Positions 46,793 through 56,860 are shown, numbered from the stretch's first letter. The stretch: 64,000 nucleotides of DNA from Roseibium sp. (GCA_017643925.1 JAEPML010000007.1:1-64000), one strand, 5' to 3'. Made by a program: numbers and translations. Notes: a model not told the origin generated them from the sequence alone.

Positions 46793-46956
46793 TGTCGGTG
46801 CCTGCAGGTTTTTGAGTTCAATTTTTTTGAACGAATAGATGAATACAATTCGATTGATTGAAACGCAAATTATGCCCATATAGCGATCAAGCGGCCCGTT
46901 TTTAAAGCAGTGGACCGCATTTTCTGAACATCGAACATATATGGATTGGGAAAGCC

Positions 46957-47091
46957 ATGACCTATCTTGCGCAAGCCCTCGGCACGAACCTCATGGGTGT
47001 TGTATCCGGCCATTCCGCTGCTGAACTGGCCCGCATGAACCAGGCACTGCGCCTGCGTGAAGCTGCAGTCACTCGTAAGTCCGGCCGCTAG
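46957..47091 (+). CDS. Small unrecognised protein, 44 residues
   Basis: ATG 46957 to TAG 47091 encodes 44 residues, preceded by GGGAAAG at a workable distance. The N-terminal half is mildly hydrophobic (LAQALGTNLMGVVSG); the C-terminal half is a probable amphipathic helix ending in basic RLREAAVTRKSGR. It is divergent from a LysR gene. Base composition matches that of real genes here. No homologue is recalled; it could also be a chance frame, hence moderate confidence. Confidence 0.5.
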   Translation: MTYLAQALGTNLMGVVSGHSAAELARMNQALRLREAAVTRKSGR

Positions 47092-47124
47092 GACCTCAAG
47101 GCCCGAGAGGGCGTTTGTCCGATC

Positions 47125-47952
47125 CTATGTCAGGGTCGGGTAGCCCAGGTCGAAAGCCTCCTGCTCCATCAGCAGGATCTCCTTGTAAGCCTGGTCAGAC
47201 AGTTTGGAAAAGCCGCGAATGCCCAGGCGTTCGCGGCTTTTTTGCGTCTCCGGCATACCCAACACCCGGTCGACGGCCCTGGCGATCAGGTTTGCTTCCT
47301 CTTTGGTCATGCGTGTTGATGTGATGAAGGGAAGACCCGGAGCCGACATCGTTTCCTCGATGACCCGCAGTTTCGAGCTCAGGTCCGGCAGTTCATTGCA
47401 GGCAAGGTGCCAGCAAACTGCGTCGATACTGGCAACATCCGCCGTGCCCTCCGCGACCGCCTGCATCGACTTCAGATGCCCACCGCTGACAACGACCTTT
47501 GAAAAGAAGGAATTGTGCTTGGCGACAGTGGCCAGGGACCGGCGAAAGGCATTCATGCCCGACTGGCTGTCGTCGCCATTATAGGTGGCAACAGCACCTC
47601 GAAGATCTTCAAGCTGCCGGAAGTCACTGTCCCTTCGGACCACGATCTGACTGCAGTAGCGGGGGCCGTCGCACCCCTTGGCTGCATAGTGTGGCGCCCC
47701 CACCAGCCGAACCTTTCCCTGCAGCGCATGTGTCAGTGGGTAGCCGCAGGTCTGCGCAAGAAGGAGATCGGGGCTGGTCCAGCCTTCGACGAGATCTTTC
47801 GCCTCCGGCCACGGAACGACCGCCTGGGGGTCCAACGCAAGCGCATCAATAATTTCGGCTTGCAGGGCGGCTTCCAGTTGCCGGGTTTCAAAGCGGACTT
47901 CCGACCAGTCATACATGGGCAGGCGAACGGCCAGGTACCGCTTGTCGCTCAA
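47125..47952 (-). CDS. PhnD-like substrate-binding family protein without signal peptide
   Basis: A 275-residue protein of the phosphate/phosphonate (PhnD/SsuA) binding superfamily. Marks are LPMYDWSE at the N-terminus (a common start in a standalone subgroup), QTCGYPLTH, VGAPHYAAKGC and SGGHLKSMQAVAEGTADVASIDAVCW. No signal peptide is present, so it probably acts in the cytoplasm. The start is TTG 47952 with GAGG 7 bases upstream; TTGA overlaps the stop of the desaturase gene. No ABC permease is near. Ligand unknown. Confidence 0.8.
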   Translation of the reverse strand: MSDKRYLAVRLPMYDWSEVRFETRQLEAALQAEIIDALALDPQAVVPWPEAKDLVEGWTSPDLLLAQTCGYPLTHALQGKVRLVGAPHYAAKGCDGPRYCSQIVVRRDSDFRQLEDLRGAVATYNGDDSQSGMNAFRRSLATVAKHNSFFSKVVVSGGHLKSMQAVAEGTADVASIDAVCWHLACNELPDLSSKLRVIEETMSAPGLPFITSTRMTKEEANLIARAVDRVLGMPETQKSRERLGIRGFSKLSDQAYKEILLMEQEAFDLGYPTLT

Positions 47953-48866
47953 GACACTGCCTCATCGGACCCACGGCGCCTCAGGGGATGAGCGACCGGT
48001 TCCTTGACCTTGAAGAGAAACTGCCGCGCAAGCGCAAAATAGCTTGAAAAGACGTACCCCTCGTTGCGACGTTTCCAGTCCTCTTTCGCGGACCTGTAAA
48101 TCGCCGGCAATTGATACCAGGGCGCACGTGGATTGGCGTGGTGGACCACATGAAGATTGTTGTTCAGAAACAGTAGAGAGAAAATCGGACAGAATTCGAC
48201 GATGACCGATCGTGCTTCGGCGTGTTCATGTGCACGATGTTCGGCGTAGGTACGCAGCATGAGAAGGCTCATTCCCGGGTAGGCAATGCAAAGAGCATAG
48301 AACCACAAGGGCATGCCGCCAATCTGCGAGATGAACCAGCAGACAGGCACAAGGCCGAGTGCATGGTGCAGCCAGGCGCGCATGACCACCATGTCGCCGT
48401 CTCGAACCATGCGCAACTCCGCACCCCAGAACCCGATCAGGGACACGGCGGGACCAATGATCAGTCGGCCCAGCAGGGTATTGTTGATCCTCAAAAGTAC
48501 TCGGACTGACACGGGGAGTTTCTCCCAGTCCCCCCAGGCAAGGTAGAAACTTTCCGGATCGTCGTAAGGGTCAGTCAAACGGTCATTGTTGTGGTGCCGG
48601 AGGTGGAGGGACTTGAACCGGCGGTACGGTATGAACAGCCCCAGAGAACAATAGACAAGGGCCTCGTTGATCGCCGGATTGCGTGTTGGATGTCCGTGAA
48701 GCACTTCATGCTGCAGGGATGCTTGCATCGTGACCAAAACGGCAGCGAGCGGGCAAACGATCCAGGCACCAAGCGTGCTGTAAAACCCGATCAGCAACAT
48801 CCAGGATGCCAATGTGGCCAATATCAGCGCCAACGTTGGCCATTCGCAATACCCTGCGCGTGGCAA
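47949..48866 (-). CDS. Membrane fatty acid desaturase/hydroxylase-family protein
   Basis: A 305-residue membrane di-iron enzyme. The His boxes are HEVLH, HLRHH (in LHLRHHNND) and HVVHH (in NNLHVVHHANP), with two pairs of hydrophobic segments. The start was put at TTG 48866, where GGAGAG lies at the right distance; TTG 48878 is in frame. It overlaps the PhnD-like gene by 4 bp, so they are co-translated. With a FAD oxidoreductase divergently transcribed, oxidation of an alkyl chain or a methylated amine is possible; the true substrate is unknown. Confidence 0.85.
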   Translation of the reverse strand: MPRAGYCEWPTLALILATLASWMLLIGFYSTLGAWIVCPLAAVLVTMQASLQHEVLHGHPTRNPAINEALVYCSLGLFIPYRRFKSLHLRHHNNDRLTDPYDDPESFYLAWGDWEKLPVSVRVLLRINNTLLGRLIIGPAVSLIGFWGAELRMVRDGDMVVMRAWLHHALGLVPVCWFISQIGGMPLWFYALCIAYPGMSLLMLRTYAEHRAHEHAEARSVIVEFCPIFSLLFLNNNLHVVHHANPRAPWYQLPAIYRSAKEDWKRRNEGYVFSSYFALARQFLFKVKEPVAHPLRRRGSDEAVS

Positions 48867-49150
48867 TTTTCTCTCCAAATAATTGATTTGTCGGAATAAT
48901 CCGAAAGACCTGTTTTCAGGATGTCTGGAGCTCTTAAGAATTTCAACTGGAGACTATTGAACAAAGTCAACGTCGATTTACAAAACACAATATTTGTTTA
49001 CTTTTTTAGTCAACTCTTGATTTTGGCATCCAAATTGGAGTTTTTCCTTCGCGTGAATGACTGTTTCAGAACACGGAATGGCGGAAAAATTTCTGGACAA
49101 GTCCGGGCGGCTCGCCTGTTCTGGAACCAGGATTTCAAAGGAATTGCCAA
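48867..49150. promoter_or_regulatory. AT-rich divergent promoter region (desaturase / FAD oxidoreductase)
   Basis: About 284 bp of lower GC content than its surroundings, particularly 48945-49050 with runs of A and T. It should hold back-to-back promoters. No clear operator palindrome was found. Confidence 0.5.
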
Positions 49151-50485
49151 ATGCCCTCCGCGAGTGCGTTCACGGACCATCCCGAACCAGAATATGACGC
49201 AATCATCATTGGCGCCGGTATCATCGGCTGCGCTCTTGCGCTGAACCTTGCCCGAAAGGGACAGAAGACGCTCAACATCGACATGTTGCCAGCAGCCGGC
49301 TACGGCTCCACATCATCCTCCGCCGCGGTGATCAGGACCTACTATTCCACTCTGGACGGCACCGCGATGGCCCTTGAGGGCTATCACACCTGGAAAAACT
49401 GGCAAAGATTTCTGGACGCCGAGGACAGCAATGAACTGGCCCGGTTCATCGAGACCGGAACACTCGTCATGAAGACGCAGGGCAACGGCAATCTTGAGCG
49501 TGTCCTGAGCCATGCCGACACGCTCGGCATCGCTTATGAGCACTGGTCACCGGAGCAGATCAGGGCACACATGCCCGGCTACAATCTCGAACGCTTCGCC
49601 CCCGCCAAGACGATGGAAAATGACGCCTTTGGCACACCGACCGGAGGGCATATCGAAGGCGGCGTTTTCTTCCCTGCAGGGGGATATGTCGATGACCCGC
49701 AAATCGCGGCACGCAATCTGAAGGACGCCGCCGTCAGGCAAGGGGCCGAATTCAGGTTCAGGACGCGTGTCACCAGGATCCATGTCACGGACAACCAGGT
49801 CACAGGCGTGACCTGTGAGAACGGCAACAGGCTGCAGGCCAGGGCCGTCATCAATGTGGCCGGCCCGCATTCGGGCAAGGTGAATGCATTGCTGGAAGGC
49901 GACCCCGGCATCCGGATCCGGCACAGGCCTCTCAGGCAGGAGGTCGTGCAGATCAAGCCGCCGCAATCCCTGGGCTACTCCCGTGAGGGACTGATCGTTT
50001 CAGACAATGACATTGCGGCCTATATCAAGCCCGGCAGTGGCGGCCATCTGATGATCGGCAGCGAAAACCCGCCCTGCGACGCGCCCGAGGAGGTCGACCC
50101 GGACGACTTTTCCCGGGACCTGAGCGACCGGGCCCTCACCTACGCCTACCGATATTCACAACGGTTGCCGGAGCTCGGCGTCTCCCAACACCCGGTGGGT
50201 GTCGCGGACATTTATGATGCCAGCGATGACTGGCTCCCGATCTATGACCGCACCGATGTCGACGGCTATTTTCTGGCCATTGGCACCAGCGGCAACCAAT
50301 TCAAGAATGCCATGGTTGCCGGGCGATTGATGAGTGAACTGATCGACTATTGCGCCGCAGGCAACGATCACGACAGCACGCCGTTCCAGTTTCCTTTGCA
50401 ACATGTGGACCACACATTGAACACGGCCACCTTTTCAAGGAAACGCGAACTCACCCGGGAAAGTTCCTTCTCCGTCCTGGGTTAG
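49151..50485 (+). CDS. FAD-dependent oxidoreductase (DAO family)
   Basis: A 444-residue flavoprotein of the D-amino acid oxidase/glycine oxidase family. The FAD motif is AIIIGAGIIGCALALNLARKG (about residues 18-38), followed by STSSSAAVIRTYYS. Catalytic and FAD-contact residues typical of the group are visible late in the protein (DDWLPIYDRT, GTSGNQFKNA). No GcvT domain. AGGA precedes ATG 49151. Divergent from the desaturase/PhnD-like pair. Likely substrates are secondary or N-methylated amino acids; not proven. Confidence 0.87.
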   Translation: MPSASAFTDHPEPEYDAIIIGAGIIGCALALNLARKGQKTLNIDMLPAAGYGSTSSSAAVIRTYYSTLDGTAMALEGYHTWKNWQRFLDAEDSNELARFIETGTLVMKTQGNGNLERVLSHADTLGIAYEHWSPEQIRAHMPGYNLERFAPAKTMENDAFGTPTGGHIEGGVFFPAGGYVDDPQIAARNLKDAAVRQGAEFRFRTRVTRIHVTDNQVTGVTCENGNRLQARAVINVAGPHSGKVNALLEGDPGIRIRHRPLRQEVVQIKPPQSLGYSREGLIVSDNDIAAYIKPGSGGHLMIGSENPPCDAPEEVDPDDFSRDLSDRALTYAYRYSQRLPELGVSQHPVGVADIYDASDDWLPIYDRTDVDGYFLAIGTSGNQFKNAMVAGRLMSELIDYCAAGNDHDSTPFQFPLQHVDHTLNTATFSRKRELTRESSFSVLG

Positions 50486-50617
50486 ACCGACGCCCGACAA
50501 TCCGAAACGGTGTCTCCACCAGGAAGGCTGCTGTCGCCGCACGCCTGGCATTCGGCCTTGGCGTGAACGGGCAAATCAGGTTAAGCAACCGGGTCCCCAC
50601 TCGTAAGGAACGACTCG

Positions 50618-51739
50618 TTGGCCTGGTCCCCTCAACAAGATGAAGCCTTGAACGAAACAGCAGCCTGGCTGAAGCGGGGCGATCGTCAGGTCTTTCGCCT
50701 TTTCGGCTTTGCCGGCACCGGCAAGACCACCCTTGCGCGCCACCTGGCCGAGGGCATTGACGGCGATGTCTGTTTTGGCGCCTTCACCGGAAAGGCTGCT
50801 CATGTTCTCAGGCAGAAGGGGTGCGAGGACGCTGGCACGATCCATTCCCTGATCTATCGTCCGCGCTCGGCTAAGGAGGAAGAGGAACTGGACGATGACG
50901 AGGAAGATGCCGGTCCGCAATTCGCCATCAAGCGCGACAGTGCGGCAGCGACGGCAAAGCTGATCGTCATCGACGAATGTTCCATGGTGGACGAGGAACT
51001 TGGCAAGGATCTCCTGTCTTTCGGCACACCTGTTCTGGTTCTGGGTGATCCCGCACAGCTGCCTCCGGTCAAGGGCGGCGGTTACTTTACCGAAGCCGAA
51101 CCGGATGTGATGCTGACGGAAGTTCATCGCCAGGCGCAGGACAATCCGATTGTGCGCATGTCCATGACGATTCGCGACGGCGGCGAGTTGGAATACGGGG
51201 AATTCGGCGAAAGCCGGGTGATCCGCCGCCGGCAGATCGACAAGGAGCAGATCCTTGCCGCCGACCAGGTGCTGGTGGGCACCAACAAGACGCGCCGCCT
51301 CTATAATGGTCGCATCCGCGAACTGAAGAATTTCGATACCCCCATGCCGGCCGTAGGCGACAAGCTGGTCTGCCTGCGCAATGACAAGACCAAGGGGCTC
51401 CTGAATGGCGGCCTGTGGAACGTGAAGCGCCTGCGCCAGCCACGGGGCAACACGCTCCGGTTCGATGTTGTATCGGAGGACGAAATCGCGAAAACAACGG
51501 TGAAGGTGAAAGTGCTTCCGGCCATGTTCGAAGACGGCGCCGAGAGCATACCCTACGCCATCCGCCGCAAGGCGGATGAATTCGACTACGGCTATGCGCT
51601 CACCGTGCACAAGGCCCAAGGGTCTCAGTGGGACGACGTTGTTCTCTTTGATGAAAGCTGGGCGTTTCGCGAACACAAGAGCCGCTGGCTCTATACGGCC
51701 GTCACCCGCGCCGCGGAACGGATTACTGTCGTAAGATAG
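50618..51739 (+). CDS. RecD-like ATP-dependent DNA helicase (superfamily 1)
   Basis: A 373-residue SF1 helicase. Walker A is GFAGTGKTT (about 29-37); motif II is LIVIDECSMVDEEL; later motifs are LVLGDPAQLPPVKGGGYF, LTEVHRQAQDNPI and, near the C-terminus, YALTVHKAQGSQWDDVV and YTAVTRAAERI. It resembles the helicase core of RecD and Dda-type proteins without the N-terminal RecD2 parts. TTG 50618 is the likely start (AAGGAA 9 bases upstream). It overlaps the convergent TetR gene by 17 bp. Confidence 0.87.
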   Translation: MAWSPQQDEALNETAAWLKRGDRQVFRLFGFAGTGKTTLARHLAEGIDGDVCFGAFTGKAAHVLRQKGCEDAGTIHSLIYRPRSAKEEEELDDDEEDAGPQFAIKRDSAAATAKLIVIDECSMVDEELGKDLLSFGTPVLVLGDPAQLPPVKGGGYFTEAEPDVMLTEVHRQAQDNPIVRMSMTIRDGGELEYGEFGESRVIRRRQIDKEQILAADQVLVGTNKTRRLYNGRIRELKNFDTPMPAVGDKLVCLRNDKTKGLLNGGLWNVKRLRQPRGNTLRFDVVSEDEIAKTTVKVKVLPAMFEDGAESIPYAIRRKADEFDYGYALTVHKAQGSQWDDVVLFDESWAFREHKSRWLYTAVTRAAERITVVR

Positions 51740-52373
51740 GCGGCTGAACCGCTATATCGTCAAACAGGTCCTGCGCATCCTTGACAGGAAGCGCCTGCAA
51801 CCCGGTTTCGACAAAGGTCTTCAGGTCAGCTTCAGTACTGCCGCTGCGCCCCAGTAGCGCAACCGCCGAGAACTGGCCATCAACAAAGGTGGCGGCTCGG
51901 TCAATATCCGCATCTTCGGATATCTCACCGGCAGCAACGGCCTTGAGCAGCCGGGTTCTGATAGCCGTGTAACGCGCATCGCGCAGGCCGTTGACCAGTT
52001 CCTGATGCCGTTCCGTGCCATAGGTGCAATCGACCAGCGCATTCACAAGAAAACAGCCAGCCGGCGTTTCAGGGTCGATGGACAGGTCGGCAATTGCACC
52101 GAGAAAATCGCGGAAGTCCTGAATAACGTGTTTTTCCGCCCGGTTGAGGCGTTCAAAGACCGGGCCGCCGATGTTTTCGAAATAATACATCAACGCCTTC
52201 TCGAAGAGGGCTTCCTTGTCACCGAATGCCGCATAAAGACCCGGCTTGGCCATGCCCGAAACCTCGACAAGCTCGTTCATGGACGTCGCCGAGTAGCCGT
52301 TCTGCCAGAAGGCCATCATCACCGAATGCAATGCCTCTTTGGCTGAAACCTTTCTAGGTCGTCCTCGGGCCAT
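51723..52373 (-). CDS. TetR-family transcriptional regulator
   Basis: A 216-residue TetR protein from ATG 52373, which has GAGG upstream; the open frame extends 92 codons further but is AT-rich and noncoding in look. Helix-turn-helix: YSATSMNELVEVSGMAKPGLYAAFGDKEALF (about 26-56). The C-terminal domain resembles the TetR_C group with TPAGCFLVNA. The nearest divergent gene is tex, which seems an unlikely target. The 3' end overlaps the helicase gene. Confidence 0.87.
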   Translation of the reverse strand: MARGRPRKVSAKEALHSVMMAFWQNGYSATSMNELVEVSGMAKPGLYAAFGDKEALFEKALMYYFENIGGPVFERLNRAEKHVIQDFRDFLGAIADLSIDPETPAGCFLVNALVDCTYGTERHQELVNGLRDARYTAIRTRLLKAVAAGEISEDADIDRAATFVDGQFSAVALLGRSGSTEADLKTFVETGLQALPVKDAQDLFDDIAVQPPILRQ

Positions 52374-52758
52374 CGACGTGAACCTCTTGTCTTGCGCTGC
52401 ACCGGTCAGGAGCATCTCAATGCTCTGCTCATCTTTGTCGTGCGGCACCTTGAAACAAATAAATCGGCTAGCTTGTTCAAGCAGGGCTTGCAGTTTCAAG
52501 AATAACGCGAATTCCCGTATGCAGAATACGCAATTCTTTGCCCAGAGTTCAAACAAACACCGTAACTGATTAAAAGATATGCATTTTTGCCGTTTAACTG
52601 GCGGATGTCGCCTGGAACCGAAACTTTTCCGAAACCAACCAGGTTTCACCTGCGCATCCTGAAAATGACAGTGGACGGAGCGACTGTGTCACTTTCCCGC
52701 CTCTTTCAGGAACAGTATCTTCTCCAGCTCAGTTTTTCTTGCTTGAAAGTACCCTTCA
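52374..52758. other. 385-bp divergent region between tetR and tex
   Basis: AT-rich near 52490-52600, GC content rising towards tex. Contains the promoters of both genes by position. No gene, clear operator or RNA structure could be assigned. Confidence 0.45.
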
Positions 52759-55245
52759 ATGACCGGTGCCGCGTCTTTCGAAACTTCCCAGTCCTCCGCC
52801 AAAGCTCCCGCAGGTGCCGATACGGCTCTTCGCATCGCGCACCGGATCGCAGACGAGATTGGCTGCAAGGCAGGCCAGGTCACTGCGACCGTGCAAATGC
52901 TGGACGAAGGGTCAACCGTGCCCTTCATCGCGCGTTACCGGAAGGAAGCGACCGGCGGCCTCGACGACAGCCAACTTCGCAAGCTGGAAGAACGCCTTAT
53001 CTACCTGCGTGAACTTGAAGACCGCCGCATTGCCATTACCAAATCCATCGAGGAACAGGGCAAGCTGACAGGGGACCTGACGGCCAGCATCCAGGCGGCG
53101 GAAACAAAGTCCCAGCTCGAAGACATCTATCTGCCCTTCAAGAAGAAACGGCGGACCAAGGCTCAGATTGCCCGCGAGGCCGGCCTTGAACCGCTGGCGG
53201 ACCTTCTTCTGGACGATCCGAACAAGACCCCCGAGACCGAAGCAACCCGGTTCCTGGACGACAGCAATGGCGTTGCCGATACCAAGGCCGCACTTGATGG
53301 CGCGCGCCAGATCCTCATGGAACGGTTTGCGGAAAACGCCGAACTGGTCGGACGGCTGCGCCGCTATCTGGAAGAGCGCGGCGAAGTTCAGTCGAAACTG
53401 ATCGACGGCATGGCCGACAAGGGTGCCAAATTCGCGGACTATTTCGACTATTCGGAGAAGTGGTCGAAGATCCCGAGCCACAGGGCTCTTGCCCTGTTTC
53501 GCGGACGCAACGAGGGCATATTGTCGGTCGATCTGACCGTTGACGCCGACGACGTTTCGCCTGTGCTTCCAGCCGTCAGGATGGTCGCCGACACCTATGG
53601 TATCGCGGACCATGGACGCCCCGCCGACAAGTGGCTGATGGATGTGGCGCGCTTCGCATGGAAGGTGAAACTTGCCCTTCACCTGGAGCTGGACCTGATG
53701 GGTGTCCTCAGGGACAAGGCAGAGGAAGAAGCGATCCAGGTGTTCGCCAAGAACCTGAAGGATCTGCTGCTTGCGGCCCCGGCCGGTGCCCGGGCAACGC
53801 TCGGCCTCGATCCCGGCATCCGCACGGGCGTCAAGGTGGCGGTTGTTGATGAAACCGGCAAACTGGTTGACACGGCAACGATTTACCCGTTCCAGCCCCG
53901 CAATGACGTATCGGGATCACGCGCCACTTTGCTCGCCCTGATCGCCAAGCAAAAGGTCGGACTGATTGCCATCGGCAACGGCACTGCCAGCCGCGAGACC
54001 GACAAGCTGACCGGCGACGTTCTCACAGACATTCCTGCCGGACAACGCCCGGTCAAGGTGATCGTCAACGAGGCCGGTGCATCGGTCTACTCGGCCTCCG
54101 AACTGGCGGCAAAAGAAATGCCTGACATCGATGTTTCCCTGCGCGGGGCAGCCTCAATTGCCCGCCGCCTGCAGGACCCGCTGGCCGAGCTGGTCAAGAT
54201 CGAGCCGAAGTCGATCGGTGTTGGCCAATACCAGCACGACGTCAACCAGACCAGGCTTGCCCGCGCGCTCGACGCGGTGGTCGAAGATGCGGTGAACGCG
54301 GTTGGCGTCGATCTCAACACGGCCTCGCCTGCCCTGCTGTCGCGGATTTCCGGCCTGTCGGAAAGTCTCGCCCGCGCGGTGGTGGACCACAGGGACACCA
54401 TCGGCCGCTTCGACAAGCGCACCCAGCTGAAGGAGGTACCGCGTCTTGGGGCCAAGGCCTTTGAACTCTGCGCCGGCTTCCTGCGCATCAATGACGGTAA
54501 GGAACCGCTGGACGCATCGTCCGTGCACCCGGAGGCCTACCCGCTTGCCAAGCGCATCGTGAAGGCCTGTGGCCGTGACGTGCGCCAGATCATGGGGGAC
54601 AGTTCGCTGCTGCAGGGCCTCGATCCGAAAGAATACACGGACGAGAAATTCGGCCTGCCGACGGTGAAGGACATTTTTTCAGAACTGGAAAAACCGGGCC
54701 GTGACCCGCGCCCGGAATTCAAGACCGCCGCCCTGCAGGACGGTGTTGAGGAAATCTCCGACCTGAAACCCGGCATGAAGCTGGAAGGCACGGTCACCAA
54801 CGTCACCAATTTCGGTGCCTTCGTCGATGTCGGCGTTCACCAGGACGGTCTGGTGCATGTTTCGCAGCTCGCCGACCGCTTCGTCGACGACCCGCACCAG
54901 GTGGTCAAGGCCGGCGACATCGTCAAGGTGACGATCCTGGATGTCGACGTGCCGCGCAAGCGCATTTCCATGACCATGAAGTCCCAGGCCGATTACCAGG
55001 GCCAACGCGAACGCAACCAGCAGGACACGCGCGGTGGTCAGGGCCGTGGCCCCGGTGGCAAGGGTCCAGGTGGCAGAGGTCCAGGTGGCAGAGGTCCAGG
55101 TGGCAAGGGACCGGGCGGACATGGGCCGGGCGGTCAGGGTCCGCGCGGCGGCAAGGGAGGCCAGCCGAGGTCTACAGGCGGAGACGGCGGCAACAACGCC
55201 ATGGCGGCGGCGTTGGCAGCGGCGATGAACAAGAAGCGGAAGTGA
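52759..55245 (+). CDS. tex: Tex-family transcription accessory RNA-binding protein with glycine-rich tail
   Basis: An 828-residue Tex protein. Order of parts: N-terminal helical region ([29 protein letters not shown]), YqgF/RNase H-like domain ([18 protein letters not shown], about 350), helix-hairpin-helix region ([14 protein letters not shown], about 515), and an S1 RNA-binding domain ([24 protein letters not shown], about 675-698). The ~80-residue tail holds six GPGGx repeats (residues 764-793), then an Ala-rich, Lys-ending segment. Typical Tex is shorter (about 770), so the tail is an addition. Acts in transcription or RNA handling. Confidence 0.95.
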   Translation: MTGAASFETSQSSAKAPAGADTALRIAHRIADEIGCKAGQVTATVQMLDEGSTVPFIARYRKEATGGLDDSQLRKLEERLIYLRELEDRRIAITKSIEEQGKLTGDLTASIQAAETKSQLEDIYLPFKKKRRTKAQIAREAGLEPLADLLLDDPNKTPETEATRFLDDSNGVADTKAALDGARQILMERFAENAELVGRLRRYLEERGEVQSKLIDGMADKGAKFADYFDYSEKWSKIPSHRALALFRGRNEGILSVDLTVDADDVSPVLPAVRMVADTYGIADHGRPADKWLMDVARFAWKVKLALHLELDLMGVLRDKAEEEAIQVFAKNLKDLLLAAPAGARATLGLDPGIRTGVKVAVVDETGKLVDTATIYPFQPRNDVSGSRATLLALIAKQKVGLIAIGNGTASRETDKLTGDVLTDIPAGQRPVKVIVNEAGASVYSASELAAKEMPDIDVSLRGAASIARRLQDPLAELVKIEPKSIGVGQYQHDVNQTRLARALDAVVEDAVNAVGVDLNTASPALLSRISGLSESLARAVVDHRDTIGRFDKRTQLKEVPRLGAKAFELCAGFLRINDGKEPLDASSVHPEAYPLAKRIVKACGRDVRQIMGDSSLLQGLDPKEYTDEKFGLPTVKDIFSELEKPGRDPRPEFKTAALQDGVEEISDLKPGMKLEGTVTNVTNFGAFVDVGVHQDGLVHVSQLADRFVDDPHQVVKAGDIVKVTILDVDVPRKRISMTMKSQADYQGQRERNQQDTRGGQGRGPGGKGPGGRGPGGRGPGGKGPGGHGPGGQGPRGGKGGQPRSTGGDGGNNAMAAALAAAMNKKRK
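55048..55137 (+). repeat. 15-bp tandem repeat coding for GPGGx in the Tex tail
   Basis: Six 15-bp units encode [25 protein letters not shown] and GPGGQ. Units 2-4 are nearly identical in DNA, units 1, 5 and 6 have diverged at third positions, so part of the array is recent. The number of units may vary between strains. Confidence 0.9.
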
Positions 55246-55247
55246 CC

Positions 55248-56036
55248 TTAAGCGAACACTTCCGCGTCGACGGCCGGGATTTCACCGCTTTCTCTAAGGT
55301 CCTTGAGATAAGCGTTCGTGATAACGACCATCCAGATGGCGTCCCAAACAATCCCTAGCAAACTTGAAAGTGCCTGCAGCAGGAAGCTGAAGCCATTCAC
55401 CTCTCCCGAATGGGTGATTGGCAAACCCTCGGGACCAGCCAAATCCACGGCTGCAGACAACGATCCAATCAGGAACAGAAATGGCAAGAGAATTCCGAGT
55501 GTTCGTGGCAGCAAGTATCCGGACTGTCGAATTGCCCGTCCAACGGCCTTACCGACCGGCTTCTGTTTTCCAAAGATCTGTGCCGGCAAGGCAGTGCCAA
55601 AAAGGTAGCCCGGTGCAATGAACACAAACATCAAGGCCAGGACGAAGGCCAATGATATTGCGACTTGGCCTCTGGCGTCCGTAGGCAGCGCGTAGAATTG
55701 GGAATCCAGAAAATGGATACCGGCAACACTGACGACATACATCAACAAGACGTTCCAGAAGGCGAAGCGGGTAAATGAACTCAGCCTTCTTTGTCTTTTG
55801 GTAATGCCCAGATGCTGGCATATGAAATAGTAACCGAACACCACCCCGAAGGGTGCGTGCAACAAAGTGAACAGTAAACTTTCAGCAGACAACCGCTCTA
55901 TCAATGAGAGACCTAGCGTGACTGCGAAATACGCTATCGCCAATGATCGTAGTGCATTGAGCGTCCTAAAAGTCTGAGAAAACAAGTTGAAATTTTGATG
56001 CACGACCCACGCCTGACAGATTGTTACTTTTGCCAA
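55248..56036 (-). CDS. Hypothetical integral membrane protein
   Basis: A protein of up to 262 residues with about six transmembrane helices. Hydrophobic stretches include LAIAYFAVTLGLSL, FWNVLLMYVVSVAGI, ISLAFVLALMFVFIAPGYL and TLGILLPFLFLIGSL. No family is recognised. The frame begins at TTG 56036 (GAGAG just before it); GTG 56003 is another possible start. Convergent with tex, 2 bp apart. GC content is somewhat lower than in neighbours. Confidence 0.65.
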   Translation of the reverse strand: MAKVTICQAWVVHQNFNLFSQTFRTLNALRSLAIAYFAVTLGLSLIERLSAESLLFTLLHAPFGVVFGYYFICQHLGITKRQRRLSSFTRFAFWNVLLMYVVSVAGIHFLDSQFYALPTDARGQVAISLAFVLALMFVFIAPGYLFGTALPAQIFGKQKPVGKAVGRAIRQSGYLLPRTLGILLPFLFLIGSLSAAVDLAGPEGLPITHSGEVNGFSFLLQALSSLLGIVWDAIWMVVITNAYLKDLRESGEIPAVDAEVFA

Positions 56037-56165
56037 TCTCTCGTGCTCACCCTGTTATTGCAAGATGTTACGCATCCCAGTTTGCATTTTGATCCCGCGA
56101 CAAACTCGACCTGCCTGCCCTTTGGGTCTAAACTTTCTTGCCCGTAGAAAAGCGAGGCATGCGGC

Positions 56166-56852
56166 ATGTCCGAGGAGAATGCTGACAGGGAATGGCCCAA
56201 GCAGGATATTGACACCGGCACGCTTGGTGCACTTGCCCATCTCTACCGCGCGGAAGTCTTCAGAAGCACCCATTGGCGCACACGGCTGGACAACACCACC
56301 AACTGGGCGGTGGTGACCACCGGGATTGCCCTGTCGGCGACCTTTTCCAACAAGGAAGCCTCGCCCCTGCCGATGGTCCTTGTCGGCCTGCTCGTGACCG
56401 TGTTCCTGATCTTCGAAGCGCGGCGTTATCGCTACTACAATCTGTTCCGCGCCCGGGCCCGGCTGATGGAATCGGATTTCTATGCCCCCATTCTTTATGG
56501 ACGCAAGGTTCCGACGAAGGGCCGCTGGAGCAACATGCTTGCGGAGGATTACGAGACCCCGCATTACCACATCACCCTTGCCCGGGCCGCAGGCCGCCGC
56601 CTGCGAAGCAACTATTCCTGGATCCTGGCGGTGCAGGCGATTGCCTATTACGGCAAACTCGCCATTCACCCCGTTCCACTCACGACGTTTTCAGAAGCGT
56701 TCGAACGCGCTGCCATCGGGCCCATCTCGGGTGGCTGGGTCATGCTGGCCGGCGTTGCCTTTCATCTCGGCTGGATCATCTTCGCCCTGATCACGCTTCG
56801 GCTGGACCGGCAGTACCGGCAGCGCCGCGTCTCCCCCATGCAGCAGATCTGA
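56166..56852 (+). CDS. DUF2270 predicted integral membrane protein
   Basis: A 228-residue protein that fits the DUF2270 family: charged N-terminus with LGALAHLYRAEVFRSTHWRTRLD, two close helices (NWAVVTTGIALSATF; PLPMVLVGLLVTVFLIFEARRYRYYN), then a second helix pair near the C-terminus (AGVAFHLGWIIFALITL). GAGG lies upstream of ATG 56166. Function of the family is unknown. Alone on its strand, 92 bp before the MerR-type promoter of the SDR gene. Confidence 0.8.
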   Translation: MSEENADREWPKQDIDTGTLGALAHLYRAEVFRSTHWRTRLDNTTNWAVVTTGIALSATFSNKEASPLPMVLVGLLVTVFLIFEARRYRYYNLFRARARLMESDFYAPILYGRKVPTKGRWSNMLAEDYETPHYHITLARAAGRRLRSNYSWILAVQAIAYYGKLAIHPVPLTTFSEAFERAAIGPISGGWVMLAGVAFHLGWIIFALITLRLDRQYRQRRVSPMQQI

Positions 56853-56860
56853 GCGAACCC

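Noticed and set aside
50576..51676. 366-codon minus-strand frame opposite the RecD-like helicase
   Set aside because: The helicase motifs are unmistakable on the plus strand; the antisense frame has no family features.
55048..55137. Regular repeats as a possible CRISPR array
   Set aside because: The 15-bp units are contiguous, in frame and coding; there are no spacers.
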